64,000 bases of DNA. Origin: Alistipes sp. (GTDB lineage: Bacteria; Bacteroidota; Bacteroidia; Bacteroidales; Rikenellaceae). Below are positions 1 to 8,827 of the stretch, piece after piece. The DNA is taken from positions 1 through 64,000 of the forward strand of contig JAFVIB010000008.1 in assembly GCA_017474235.1 (NCBI GenBank), given 5' to 3'. The notes beneath the pieces were generated by a model that had not been told where the DNA came from, searched no databases, and saw only the letters and a program-made list of their open reading frames with translations. The first letter of the stretch is position 1; each line of letters begins with the position of its first letter. The position numbers and the translations under genes were made by a program.

Positions 1-53
1 ACAAGATTATTATCGGCACAAACTATTGCGTAGCAATCCCTGTCAAGATATGC

Positions 54-567
54 AGACAAGTCTGCCGAGGCGCCACAGGTTGAAGAAGATATGCAATATC
101 TTCAACGACCAAGACACCTCATAACAATTTCCACCAACCGAGGAATCGAGCGACCGCAGCAGCCGAGAGCAGACCGCAGCTTGGATGTTACAATCGCAGA
201 TTGTCGTGGTTGGGGAACAATGTGGCGAAAATTTATTTTCAGACACTCTTGTTACACAAACACGAATATTTGCTTTTGCAAATAACATACAAGCAAGACA
301 AGTCTGCAGAGACACCACAGGTTGAAGAAGATATGCAATATCTTCAACGACCAAGACACCACACAACAATTTCCACCAACCGAGGAATCGAGCGACCGCA
401 GCAGCCGAGAGCAGACCGCAGCTTGGATGTTACAATCGCAGATTGTCGTGATTGGGGAACAAGGTGGCGAAAATTTATTTTCAGACACACTTGTTACACA
501 AACACGAATATTTGCTTTTGCAAATAACATACAAGCAAGACAAGTCTGCCGAGGCGCCACAGGTTGA
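54..567. repeat. 242-bp tandem direct repeat, two full copies plus a partial third
   Basis: A unit beginning AGACAAGTCTGC starts at 54, recurs at 296 and again at 538, so the period is exactly 242 bp. Copies one and two differ at only a handful of positions, and the third stops after about 30 bp. Each unit contains two small inverted repeats: GAAGATAT/ATATCTTC (around 86-104) and TATTTGC/GCAAATA (around 267-283). No ORF is conserved in a convincing way across the units, so I read them as non-coding. Bases 1-53 show nothing recognisable. Confidence 0.9.
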
Positions 568-582
568 ATGATTTCGGCGAGA

Positions 583-622
583 GTAAAAACAATAGAGGAG
601 AACATTTCTGTCCTCCTCTATT
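583..622 (-). terminator. Rho-independent terminator of tRNA-Leu
   Basis: On the minus strand the 10-bp stem AATAGAGGAG/CTCCTCTATT (591-600 with 613-622) is followed by GTTTTTAC. It begins just past the 3' end of the tRNA. Its loop repeats 12 nt of the tRNA variable arm. Confidence 0.75.
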
Positions 623-623
623 G

Positions 624-709
624 TACTCGAAGCCGGAATCGAACCGGCACGGACATTTCTGTCCACAGGATTTTAAGTCCGGCGTGTCTACCTATTCCAC
701 CATTCGAGC
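624..709 (-). tRNA. tRNA-Leu (anticodon TAA)
   Basis: The minus strand folds into a class II cloverleaf of 86 nt. The acceptor stem is GCTCGAA/TTCGAGT with discriminator A, the T arm is GCCGG-TTCGATT-CCGGC, the variable arm is long (GGAC...GTCC), and the anticodon loop CTTAAAA gives TAA. CCA is not encoded. Class II shape plus TAA anticodon identify leucine. It is expressed from its own promoter inside the end of miaA. Confidence 0.95.
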
Positions 710-727
710 AGCCTTTCTTTTGCGGTG

Positions 728-758
728 CAAATGTACAAATTTATATCTGATTATCCAA
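728..758 (-). promoter_or_regulatory. Promoter of tRNA-Leu, inside the miaA 3' end
   Basis: On the minus strand TACATTTG (728-735) matches the Bacteroidetes -7 consensus TAnnTTTG. TTG lies at 756-758, 20 bp upstream, as the -33 element. The -33 box falls within the last codons of miaA. Predicted start is about 10 nt before the mature tRNA. Confidence 0.6.
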
Positions 759-1659
759 ATTGTGCATCAATATATTTAATAATTTGCTCCTCTTCGCCAC
801 GATTAAACCACGCAATATCATTATCGCGTCCAAACCAAGTTATCTGACGCTTTGCATAGCGGCGAGAGTTGCGCTTTATCAGCTCCACAGCCTCCTCAAA
901 AGATATTTTACCATCAAAATAGTCAAACATCTCCGCATAGCCGACCGTCTTTAACGAGTTGTAATCACGGTAGGGTAGCACTGCGCGAGCCTCAGCCTCA
1001 AGACCCTCTGCAACCATAATATCCACACGACGATTTATGCGCTCATACAGCTCCTCTCGCGGCATAGTAATACCGACCTTAACAATCTGAAAATCACGCG
1101 ATTTACGCTCAGATTTACGCAGTTCCGAATACTTCTTTCCGCTAACAAGGCAGACCTCCAACGCACGCATCACTCGGGCAGGATTACACCTATCTACAAC
1201 CTCATAATAGTCAGAATCGAGAACTTTCAACTCTGCTGCAAGAGCCTCAACACCCTCATTTTTAAGACGCTCCGCAAGTTCTGCACGAAGAGTGTCATCT
1301 GCCTCGGGAAGAGAGTCCATACCCTCACATAACGCCTTCACATAGAGTCCTGACCCGCCGACAGCCACTACGGTATCGCTATGCTTAAAGAGCGTTTCAA
1401 GCCTCTCAAGAGCCCTTTTCTCATACTCCCCACAGTTAAAGTTTTCCGTAAGTTCAAGCTCTCCAATAAAGTGATGTTCAACAGCTTGTAGTTGCTCATT
1501 AGACGGATAAGCAGTGCCGATAGGCAACCCCTTATACACCTGTCGGGAGTCCATAGAGAGTATTGGTGCATTATAGTTTCGGGCAAGAGCGATACTCAGA
1601 TCAGTCTTGCCCGAAGCTGTTGCACCAACGACAACAATAACCCTTTTAGTACTCGTCAT
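751..1659 (-). CDS. miaA: tRNA dimethylallyltransferase MiaA
   Basis: Transfers a dimethylallyl group from DMAPP to N6 of A37 in tRNAs reading UNN codons, the first step of ms2i6A synthesis. The P-loop GATASGKT lies near the N-terminus, followed by the DSRQVYKGLPIGTA substrate motif, and the length (302 aa) is normal for the family. The ORF can extend 12 codons further upstream, but the ATG at 1659 puts the N-terminus at MTSTKR just before the P-loop and gives a 14-bp overlap with the upstream gene, so I prefer it. The two genes are probably translationally coupled. The promoter of the following tRNA lies in its 3' end. Confidence 0.95.
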   Translation of the reverse strand: MTSTKRVIVVVGATASGKTDLSIALARNYNAPILSMDSRQVYKGLPIGTAYPSNEQLQAVEHHFIGELELTENFNCGEYEKRALERLETLFKHSDTVVAVGGSGLYVKALCEGMDSLPEADDTLRAELAERLKNEGVEALAAELKVLDSDYYEVVDRCNPARVMRALEVCLVSGKKYSELRKSERKSRDFQIVKVGITMPREELYERINRRVDIMVAEGLEAEARAVLPYRDYNSLKTVGYAEMFDYFDGKISFEEAVELIKRNSRRYAKRQITWFGRDNDIAWFNRGEEEQIIKYIDAQFG

Positions 1660-2152
1660 CGTAGTTGTCGTCTCCATCAAACTCTCCAAATTCATCCATT
1701 ATCTCGTCGAAAATCGAGCCATCGTCTGCCGGCACCGCATCCGGATCATACTGATCAGGCACACGGGCATTCTCAAACGAAACACGCGGATAGTCAAGTT
1801 CCGGATTTGGTTGATTTACACTTACAACCTCAAGATAGAATGCTCTATCTGCAAGCATATCAAACTGATATATCAAGCGATTGCACTCTGACACGACCAA
1901 CTCTGCAAGTGTAACCTTATCCATAGCCACGGGTGCGCCCTCAAAGCTCTCCTCGCCAAGATCCATCAGCGAGAACTCCTGCATAGGATTCCACTGCTCA
2001 TCAGCAGTATAGAATGACGCCATACAGTCATCGTACTCAATAGACTCAATAATAAACTTGTGCAGCTCAAGGAGTGTCATCTCGTGAGAGACCTCAAAAT
2101 CGCGTACGAAATTATCATTTTCGTCGCTAAGCATTCTAAGTCGCAGAATCAT
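1646..2152 (-). CDS. pRiA4b ORF-3-like (IS1096 passenger TnpR-like) family protein
   Basis: An acidic 168-aa protein of unknown function. The N-terminal half (LRLRMLSDENDNFVRDFEV, then a helix LLELHKFIIESIEY and a FYTADEQW segment) resembles the small alpha/beta domain labelled plasmid pRiA4b ORF-3 family in Bacteroidetes chromosomes; I recognise it by pattern only. The C-terminus is a disordered tail rich in Asp and Glu. The ATG at 2152 is used rather than the TTG at 2158. It lies 6 bp downstream of the lipoprotein gene and overlaps miaA by 14 bp, so the three genes look co-transcribed. No catalytic residues are apparent. Confidence 0.7.
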   Translation of the reverse strand: MILRLRMLSDENDNFVRDFEVSHEMTLLELHKFIIESIEYDDCMASFYTADEQWNPMQEFSLMDLGEESFEGAPVAMDKVTLAELVVSECNRLIYQFDMLADRAFYLEVVSVNQPNPELDYPRVSFENARVPDQYDPDAVPADDGSIFDEIMDEFGEFDGDDNYDDEY

Positions 2153-2158
2153 AGCCAA

Positions 2159-3679
2159 TTAGTCAATTTTTACACAACGAACCTGCATTGCATTTGCACG
2201 CTTCGATGGGTAATTGAGGTTAAACTTATTTATTGTTCTGGTTGTAGTCAAATCAAAGTACATACACTTTGACTGCTTATTGTCTGCTGTAACGCCTGTG
2301 GTCCAATAGTAGCCCTCCCAAGGCTCAGGCTGTGACGGATAGACACCGTCCTTATGGTTCATATTGTGAATATGTCCGTCGTAGTAGCTACGCAAGCCTG
2401 CTCCTGTATAGAAGTAGCTATTTGTACCATCATTCAAATTCCAACCAAATCGCTCACGGGCACTTGACAGCGGCATCTGATCCTCCTCTGCGGTAAGCTT
2501 CAGACAGTCGAAATCACTACCCGATGCCACACGCCAGCCGTATGGGCAAGGGTCGTATGCACTCTTTGTTGTATCGCTCCACAATGAGCTGTTCGGACTG
2601 TACATCCAATCGCCTATACCATCGCCATTCTCAGCATCTACGCTGGCAGCATTGGTAATAAATGTCATTGGATGCGCAATAGTATATTCAACAGTACCTG
2701 TCTCGGCAGAACACTCTGCAAACTCTGTCTCTATCGCATTGCTTGCACCGGTATAAGCCATCTCCTCCTCGTTATTTGCGCAGTTGTAGTAGAATGGGCG
2801 CAAGAACGGATCTTTACGACCCCACTGATAATAGAGACCGTAGCTGCCGAGAATTAGCTTTTGATCAGTCGAACCATTGCTATTTGCAAAAGCACCGAGG
2901 TTACGATTCATAAATGTAACACCGTTTGAGTATGTCGATGTATCTTTCAGCGGGTTATTAGCCTCCTTGCTGAACCACAAGTGCCAGCTCCACAGAATAT
3001 TATCAGAGCCATCTACAACAGCGACAACAGCGTTTGCCTCATACATCACATAGTCATCATTCTCCTTGATGTATATATTCGTATCGTTCTCATCCTTAAC
3101 TGCATCGACATAGAATGATATGGTCTTCTTCTGATCATCATATACAAGGTGCTCGATTGCAGCCTTTTGGCTCTGCCAAACAATTGTAGCATCTACAACA
3201 CCCGACAGAGGCTGACCACCACCATTCTTTGAGACATCAATCACATAAGCCGACTTTGGAGAGGTCAGAACATAGCTATTGGCATACTTACCACCCTCAT
3301 TGACAAAAATCATCGAGTCGCCGATAATATAGCAGTCAAATGTAGAGGTCGATGTATCTCCATTCTTTGCTGTCAGATTAAAGACTATATCGCAGTCACG
3401 CATAGTATCTCTGTCAGTTACATTTCCCGGATCCTTCGGCGGGGTAACGGTAACTGTCTGAGCAGTTGTATTGAGTACACACTCCCAACCGGCAGTCTTG
3501 CTCTTAACTGTGATAGAGGCAAGATTTGTCGCTGTATAAGAGATTGTTTGAGCCTCGCCACCCCACTGGAAGTAGAGCGCACTTTCAGAGAAAGAGAGCG
3601 TCATCTCCTTCTTATTAGAGCAGCCTCCAAGCAGCAACAGAGCGCAGATGGCAAAAAGAGAAAATTTCAGATGTTTCAT
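2159..3679 (-). CDS. Surface lipoprotein with BACON-like and FISUMP-like domains
   Basis: A 506-aa predicted SPII lipoprotein (signal helix LFAICALLLLGGC, mature Cys followed by SNKKE). Residues of about 30-100 resemble a BACON-type beta sandwich (repeating ISYTATN and VTVTPP strands). The last 200 residues carry features of the Bacteroidetes FISUMP/major paralogous domain: DPCPYGWRVAS and a closing MQVRCVKID. Such proteins are exported to the cell surface, and their ligands are usually unknown. An alternative start four codons upstream (3691) is possible; the internal ATG gives a more standard signal peptide. A near-consensus -7 box (AATATTTG) lies about 30 bp upstream. Confidence 0.75.
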   Translation of the reverse strand: MKHLKFSLFAICALLLLGGCSNKKEMTLSFSESALYFQWGGEAQTISYTATNLASITVKSKTAGWECVLNTTAQTVTVTPPKDPGNVTDRDTMRDCDIVFNLTAKNGDTSTSTFDCYIIGDSMIFVNEGGKYANSYVLTSPKSAYVIDVSKNGGGQPLSGVVDATIVWQSQKAAIEHLVYDDQKKTISFYVDAVKDENDTNIYIKENDDYVMYEANAVVAVVDGSDNILWSWHLWFSKEANNPLKDTSTYSNGVTFMNRNLGAFANSNGSTDQKLILGSYGLYYQWGRKDPFLRPFYYNCANNEEEMAYTGASNAIETEFAECSAETGTVEYTIAHPMTFITNAASVDAENGDGIGDWMYSPNSSLWSDTTKSAYDPCPYGWRVASGSDFDCLKLTAEEDQMPLSSARERFGWNLNDGTNSYFYTGAGLRSYYDGHIHNMNHKDGVYPSQPEPWEGYYWTTGVTADNKQSKCMYFDLTTTRTINKFNLNYPSKRANAMQVRCVKID

Positions 3680-3814
3680 ATATAATTTCATTCTATTTTA
3701 TACGGGTACAAATATTGGCGCAAATTTATCAAAAAAGTTGCAAATTTTAAAATCTTTAGCTCTCAATTACACTATTTATCAACGATTTTTACACTCTTTT
3801 AGTATATCTATCAA

Positions 3815-3850
3815 CAAAAAAGCCCCAAAAGCATAGACCTTCGGGGCTTT
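3815..3850 (-). terminator. Rho-independent terminator
   Basis: The stem AAGCCCC/GGGGCTT (3820-3826 with 3843-3849), read on the minus strand, is followed by a T-run. It closes the minus-strand operon that ends with the Fe-S protein gene at 3867. Confidence 0.85.
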
Positions 3851-3866
3851 AACAGAGTATGAGCAT

Positions 3867-4703
3867 CTACTTTTTCGGTATTCCTCGCTCACAAGGAACA
3901 TTTACCTGACACTTTCCGCAACCAAAGCGTGGAGCATACTTTACACGCATTGTATTTACATAAGCACTGCAAAGTGTATGTGACTTACCCTCTGCAAGCG
4001 TTATCGCCTCTCCCGGGCAACGCATACAGGCACCACACATAGTACAATACTCGTATATCTCAGTATAAGGACGAGGCGTAACCTCAAGTGGCGCATCAAC
4101 AATAACACTACCAAAACGACCTGCCACTCCGCGCCTTGTAATCAGACCCTTAGAGAGCCCGAAAGTGCCGAGTCCGCAGATAAATGCCACATGACGCTCC
4201 GACCAATTACTTGTAAAGCTGAGACTTTTATCGGCAATATCATCGCAGCTACCCGCCTCAAAGACATACTTAAACTCCTCACTCGCATACGGAGATAGAG
4301 CTTTAACCCCCTGACTCTCAAACCACTGCTCAAGAAAATGGTTAATCTCTGTCAGAAAAGCCTGACCCTCAACTCGGGCATAGAGCCAACCATTGCCCAC
4401 CTCGACTCTATCCTGCTTATTACCCTCGACCACAAAGTCGCTAAAAGGGGCGAAATAGCTCACTACACACCGCCCTTGTGGCAACCACTCCTTTGGAGTA
4501 CGAAACAGCGTGCCCACAGCCTGAGGAGCTTTCATCTCCTCCCACATTGGGTCATCAGCCGAGCCTATGGCAATAATAGGGTCGTCATAGAGTCTTTTAC
4601 CAACATCCTCCGGTGTAAGTGCCATACTCTCAGAGACATAGTTATGCTCCGAGCTACGCACAGCCTCCGATAGGGCAGCAGTTATAGACTCAATAGTTAT
4701 CAT
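3867..4703 (-). CDS. QueG-like 4Fe-4S protein
   Basis: A 278-aa soluble protein related to epoxyqueuosine reductase (COG1600-type), from the domain order: an N-terminal alpha/beta region with SYFAPFS, a central RHVAFICGLGTFGLSKGLIT segment typical of the family, then a ferredoxin-like cluster motif CTMCGACMRCP and a second cysteine set CGKCQVNVPC. It is shorter than canonical QueG and lacks the HEAT-like C-terminus, so it is probably a paralogue with unknown substrate rather than the queuosine enzyme itself. The ATG at 4703 begins 4 bp after the floA stop; the upstream extension would overlap floA heavily and adds nothing family-like. Confidence 0.75.
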   Translation of the reverse strand: MITIESITAALSEAVRSSEHNYVSESMALTPEDVGKRLYDDPIIAIGSADDPMWEEMKAPQAVGTLFRTPKEWLPQGRCVVSYFAPFSDFVVEGNKQDRVEVGNGWLYARVEGQAFLTEINHFLEQWFESQGVKALSPYASEEFKYVFEAGSCDDIADKSLSFTSNWSERHVAFICGLGTFGLSKGLITRRGVAGRFGSVIVDAPLEVTPRPYTEIYEYCTMCGACMRCPGEAITLAEGKSHTLCSAYVNTMRVKYAPRFGCGKCQVNVPCERGIPKK

Positions 4704-4707
4704 AGCT

Positions 4708-5679
4708 CTACTTTTTATCGTTCTTTGGATTAGATATAGACTCGCGCATCTGCGTATCGGCAATCACATTCTTCATCTTGTAGTAATCCATAACGCCCAA
4801 ATTACCACTACGGAATGCCTCTGCCATTGCAAGCGGCACCTCTGCCTCTGCAAGGATAACCTTTGCACGCGCCTCCTGCGCCTTTGCCTTCATCTCCTGC
4901 TCAAGAGCAACTGCCATAGCTCGACGCTCCTCAGCCTTTGCCTGAGCAATATTCTTATCAGCCTCTGCCTGATCCATTTGCAGCTGCGCACCGATGTTCT
5001 TTCCGACATCAATATCGGCAATATCGATAGATAAAATCTCAAATGCTGTACCCGCATCCAGACCCTTCTCAAGCACTACGCGAGAGATAAAATCGGGATT
5101 TTCAAGTACCGATTTATGTGAAGCCGAAGAGCCGATAGACGATACAATACCCTCACCTACACGAGCCAAAACAGTCTCCTCGCCGGCTCCACCGACAAGT
5201 TGGCGGATATTTGCTCGAACAGTAACTCGCGCCTTGGCAATAAGCTGGATACCGTCTTTTGCCACAGCAGTTACAGGAGGGGTATTGATAACTTTCGGAT
5301 TTACAGACATCTGCACAGCCTCAAATACATCACGACCTGCCAAATCTATAGCTGTAGCCTCCTCAAAATTGAGATTAATACCCGCCTTTTGTGCCGACAC
5401 AAGGGCGTGGACAACATTTCTAAAGTTACCACCTGCAAGGAAGTGCGCCTCAAGAGAGTTAGGATTAAGTTTCAGACCCGCCTTTGTACCCTCAATCATC
5501 GACGAAACAATAGCAGATACAGGAATCTTTCGCCAACGCATCAGAATCATCTGCAACAGCGAAATATGCGCACCTGAGATAAGCGCAGTAAACCACAAAC
5601 CTACCGGTACAAAATAGAATACCACCCAAATAGCAATAAGTGAAGCAATTGCTATAACTACAATAATACCAATCTGCAT
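4708..5679 (-). CDS. floA: Flotillin-like protein FloA
   Basis: A 323-aa SPFH-domain membrane scaffold. An N-terminal hydrophobic hairpin (about residues 3-35) is followed by the SPFH/PHB core ([29 protein letters not shown]) and an Ala/Glu-rich coiled coil ([19 protein letters not shown]) ending in MDYYKMKN. Length and architecture are those of bacterial FloA/YqfA, which organises functional membrane microdomains. It normally sits directly beside an NfeD protein; here a GH31 glucosidase lies between them. Confidence 0.93.
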   Translation of the reverse strand: MQIGIIVVIAIASLIAIWVVFYFVPVGLWFTALISGAHISLLQMILMRWRKIPVSAIVSSMIEGTKAGLKLNPNSLEAHFLAGGNFRNVVHALVSAQKAGINLNFEEATAIDLAGRDVFEAVQMSVNPKVINTPPVTAVAKDGIQLIAKARVTVRANIRQLVGGAGEETVLARVGEGIVSSIGSSASHKSVLENPDFISRVVLEKGLDAGTAFEILSIDIADIDVGKNIGAQLQMDQAEADKNIAQAKAEERRAMAVALEQEMKAKAQEARAKVILAEAEVPLAMAEAFRSGNLGVMDYYKMKNVIADTQMRESISNPKNDKK

Positions 5680-5707
5680 AATACTATATTTTAATAATTT
5701 ACACTTT

Positions 5708-8329
5708 TTACTTAAACTGAGCCTTTAATTTCTGAATAAACTCTGCATCAACATTTCCCGAGCCCTCCAATGCCGGAATACAAGTCTCAAAGCTCTTATC
5801 ATATCGGTCTAACCACTCAACAATACGCTGCGGGTACTCGATTATGTAGTTAGGACTCTGCGATACATTCATATACTCATCCGGAAGGAGTGGATATGGG
5901 TCATAACTTACCGCATAACGCTCCTTAAACTCCGGAGTAAGTTGCACGCAACGGTTAAAGATACCCTGCTTACCATAGAGGCGTGGCTGATGCTGCTGCA
6001 ACTGCTCATCAAAGAGAATCTCCACAACACAATCCTTATCACAATCACACAACTCTGTATGGACTATTGGTGCGAGAGTATAACCGTCATAACTCCACTC
6101 TCCAATGCTTGCATAACGCTTATATGGATACTCTTTACCATTTACCTTAACAGCCACAGGAGGCATCTGTGCAGGGAAGCGCAGTTCGTAATTTCTCTTA
6201 TCCGCTGCACCTTTATAACCACCCTCACGGGCAGATATAACCACTCTAATAGAGTTTTCTGCACTCTGCTTAACCACCTTTGTTGTCGCAAAGTTTTCTG
6301 CATAATCCTTAGAGACACCGTCATCCTCATAGAGCGACAACTCGCCATCTGCACCCGGCACAAATGTAAGTACAAGGGTATTACAAGGCTGTTGCAGACT
6401 CTCCACGGTTGCAGGATTCATCGGGATAATAGCTCCTGCGCGGGCAAAATATGGATTTTCGGCAAGGGTATAGCTCAGAGTCTCAACCTTGTCACCTTCG
6501 ATAAGCTTTCCGCTAACCATATCATACCACAAACCCTCCGGAAACCAAATATCACGCTCTGCAACGCCTGTAACCTTATCTATCGGCTTAACAACAGCAG
6601 AGATAAGCAGGTCATCGCCAAACATATACTGCTCCTTCATATCGTATGCCTCATTGCACTCCGGATAGTAGTAGTACATCGGACGACACATAGAGATACC
6701 TGTATCGAAAGTTTGGCGCGCAGCGTTATAGATATACGGTGCAAGGGTATAACGCAGGCGAATTGCATCTCTCATAAAGAAGAAGTGGTCAGGGAACTGC
6801 CAAATACGACGCTCGATAGAGCTATCTTTGGTACAATGTGTCTTAAATATCGGAGTAAACACACCATACTGCAACCAACGCAAGTATAGCTCCGGATCAG
6901 TCTTTGACCCTCTCTCCTTGAACATATGACCGCCAATATCGTGACCCCAATAACCATAGCCCACATTAGACGCTGTACTTGTAAACCACGGCAAGAAAGC
7001 TAGCGACTCCCAAGTGATACACACATCGCCCGAAAATCCCACTTGATAACGGTGTGAGCCCAAACCACCCCAACGGTGATAAATCATCGGACGCTCATCT
7101 CCTCGCTGCTCTGCGTGACGATTAAATGTATAGTTCAGCCAAAATGTGTTACTCAAGTTCTTTGTATATTTACTCTGTTTCCACTGCTGCCAATCGAGCC
7201 ACCAAAAATCGACACCGATATTCTCAAACGGAGAGAGAACAGTGTCAAAATAGGCATCAGCCCACTTCTGCTCATCAATCTTAAACGGCACTGCCTTGCC
7301 CTTCTCAGTCCAACCGTAAGCCTCTGTAAATCGATTATATGGCTCTTCAAACGGCTGAATACCCGAAGCAGGATGGAGGTTTAGCGCAGTTCTGAGATTC
7401 TCACTACGACACCACTCAAAGAGCGATGCAGGGGCAGGGAAGAGCTGCTCTTTCCAAGTATAACCTGTCCAACCTACTCGCTGACCAAACTCATCCTCAA
7501 CTGCATTTTTGCGACGCAGGCTCCAAGTCTCGTGCCAATCCATATCTATAATCAGCACATCGATAGGAATATCCATACTGCGCATCTGACCGATAAGGTC
7601 ACGCAACTCATTGTCTGAATACTGCCAATATCTGCTCCACCAATAGCCAAAAGCGTACTTTGGGGGCAACGGAATACGACCTGCAATAGAGATATAGTCC
7701 TTCACTGCCTGCATATAGTCGTGACCGTAAGCAAAAAGATATAGGTCTTGACGCTCAACATCAGTGCGACACTCCACCCACTGTTGCCAATGTGTCGGAG
7801 TATCTACAAACAGGTGTCTGTCAGAATCATCTACAACACTCCAACCGCTACGAGATATAACACCAGGCTCCATAGGGTCTGAAGGGTTGAGATTCCAGCC
7901 ATCTGCCTTATCAAGCGTACGGGTTGTACCCATAAGATTCTCGCTATCTACATCGCCATAGTGCCAAACAACCTTATTACCATTAAGGATAAACTCTGCC
8001 GAGAGATTTTCAGGTGTAAACTTACCACTCTTATAGTAGGTAAGAGTTAGTTTATCTGTACGGATAACTACCTTATTACGACCGTTTGTAACCTTAAACT
8101 GAGGTACATCAGTCTCTCTGTTTACAAAGGTGAGTGTTGCTCTATCCTCAAAAATGCCATCCTCGCTCCACTCCATACGGATAAGTTGCGGAGTAAGGAC
8201 TGTAAAACGGGCATTGCCGGCTACTACAACAGCCTTTTCATTAGCTTTAGGTACCTCATTTGCAGATACAACAGTTGGTAGCAATGATAGTGTTACCATT
8301 GCCAATAGTAATTTTACAATAGGTTTCAT
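5708..8329 (-). CDS. Secreted GH31 family alpha-glycosidase
   Basis: An 873-aa protein with a signal peptide ([18 protein letters not shown]) and GH31 organisation: N-terminal beta domain, TIM barrel, C-terminal beta domains. The likely nucleophile is Asp379 in WWLDWQQW; this motif differs from the usual WxDMNE of alpha-glucosidases. The acid/base Asp is in [12 protein letters not shown], followed by the conserved [11 protein letters not shown]31 retaining enzymes act on alpha-glucosides, xylosides or galactosaminides; the variant nucleophile motif means the specificity should not be assumed. About 90 C-terminal residues (from LYGKQGIF) extend past the usual domains. It lies 28 bp from floA and 13 bp from nfeD, so it appears co-transcribed with them. 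Confidence 0.88.
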   Translation of the reverse strand: MKPIVKLLLAMVTLSLLPTVVSANEVPKANEKAVVVAGNARFTVLTPQLIRMEWSEDGIFEDRATLTFVNRETDVPQFKVTNGRNKVVIRTDKLTLTYYKSGKFTPENLSAEFILNGNKVVWHYGDVDSENLMGTTRTLDKADGWNLNPSDPMEPGVISRSGWSVVDDSDRHLFVDTPTHWQQWVECRTDVERQDLYLFAYGHDYMQAVKDYISIAGRIPLPPKYAFGYWWSRYWQYSDNELRDLIGQMRSMDIPIDVLIIDMDWHETWSLRRKNAVEDEFGQRVGWTGYTWKEQLFPAPASLFEWCRSENLRTALNLHPASGIQPFEEPYNRFTEAYGWTEKGKAVPFKIDEQKWADAYFDTVLSPFENIGVDFWWLDWQQWKQSKYTKNLSNTFWLNYTFNRHAEQRGDERPMIYHRWGGLGSHRYQVGFSGDVCITWESLAFLPWFTSTASNVGYGYWGHDIGGHMFKERGSKTDPELYLRWLQYGVFTPIFKTHCTKDSSIERRIWQFPDHFFFMRDAIRLRYTLAPYIYNAARQTFDTGISMCRPMYYYYPECNEAYDMKEQYMFGDDLLISAVVKPIDKVTGVAERDIWFPEGLWYDMVSGKLIEGDKVETLSYTLAENPYFARAGAIIPMNPATVESLQQPCNTLVLTFVPGADGELSLYEDDGVSKDYAENFATTKVVKQSAENSIRVVISAREGGYKGAADKRNYELRFPAQMPPVAVKVNGKEYPYKRYASIGEWSYDGYTLAPIVHTELCDCDKDCVVEILFDEQLQQHQPRLYGKQGIFNRCVQLTPEFKERYAVSYDPYPLLPDEYMNVSQSPNYIIEYPQRIVEWLDRYDKSFETCIPALEGSGNVDAEFIQKLKAQFK

Positions 8330-8342
8330 ATGTTTTTCTGTT

Positions 8343-8813
8343 TTAATTGATTTTGCGAACTATAACATTGAAGTTCTCAAAGCCGACAACCTCAACATCC
8401 TGCTTTTGGTCAATATATACATCGACAGATTTTGCCTCGTAAATCTTACCGCCAATCTGCACCTTACCCATTGGTGCTAAACGAGATATTGTAGTACCCG
8501 TAGCACCCACAGTAAGTTCATTTTCGGGCTTTGGCATACTTGTAGAATCAATCTCCTGTTTGAGAGTCAAACGACGCCAAGTCTTTGCATTGAGCGAGAA
8601 TATCAGAGAGACAAGCGACACCAATCCAACTACAGCAATAGTCCAAATACCCGCCGCAACTCCCATAGAGTCAAAGGCATACCATATTGCACCGCCATAG
8701 CAGACCATAGCCAACACACCACCAATAGACAGACCCGGCAGAAGAAGCAACTCTGCCAACAAAAAGAGTATGCCGAGCAATACTAACAGAACAATATACC
8801 ACATAGCACTCAT
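8343..8813 (-). CDS. NfeD-like membrane protein
   Basis: A 156-aa protein: an N-terminal transmembrane block with three hydrophobic helices (about 5-75) followed by a soluble OB-fold C-terminus (VGATGTTISRLAPMGKVQIGG, then IYEAKSVDVYIDQKQDVEVVG). This is the short NfeD form lacking the ClpP-like protease half. NfeD partners with FloA in membrane microdomains. It lies in the same transcription unit as floA with the GH31 gene between. Confidence 0.88.
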   Translation of the reverse strand: MSAMWYIVLLVLLGILFLLAELLLLPGLSIGGVLAMVCYGGAIWYAFDSMGVAAGIWTIAVVGLVSLVSLIFSLNAKTWRRLTLKQEIDSTSMPKPENELTVGATGTTISRLAPMGKVQIGGKIYEAKSVDVYIDQKQDVEVVGFENFNVIVRKIN

Positions 8814-8827
8814 ACTTTTAATTTATG

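Noticed and set aside
91-605. Overlapping ORFs of 61-117 aa on both strands in the 242-bp repeats
   Set aside because: They recur only because the DNA repeats; frames on both strands are equally open and no protein-like pattern or promoter supports them.
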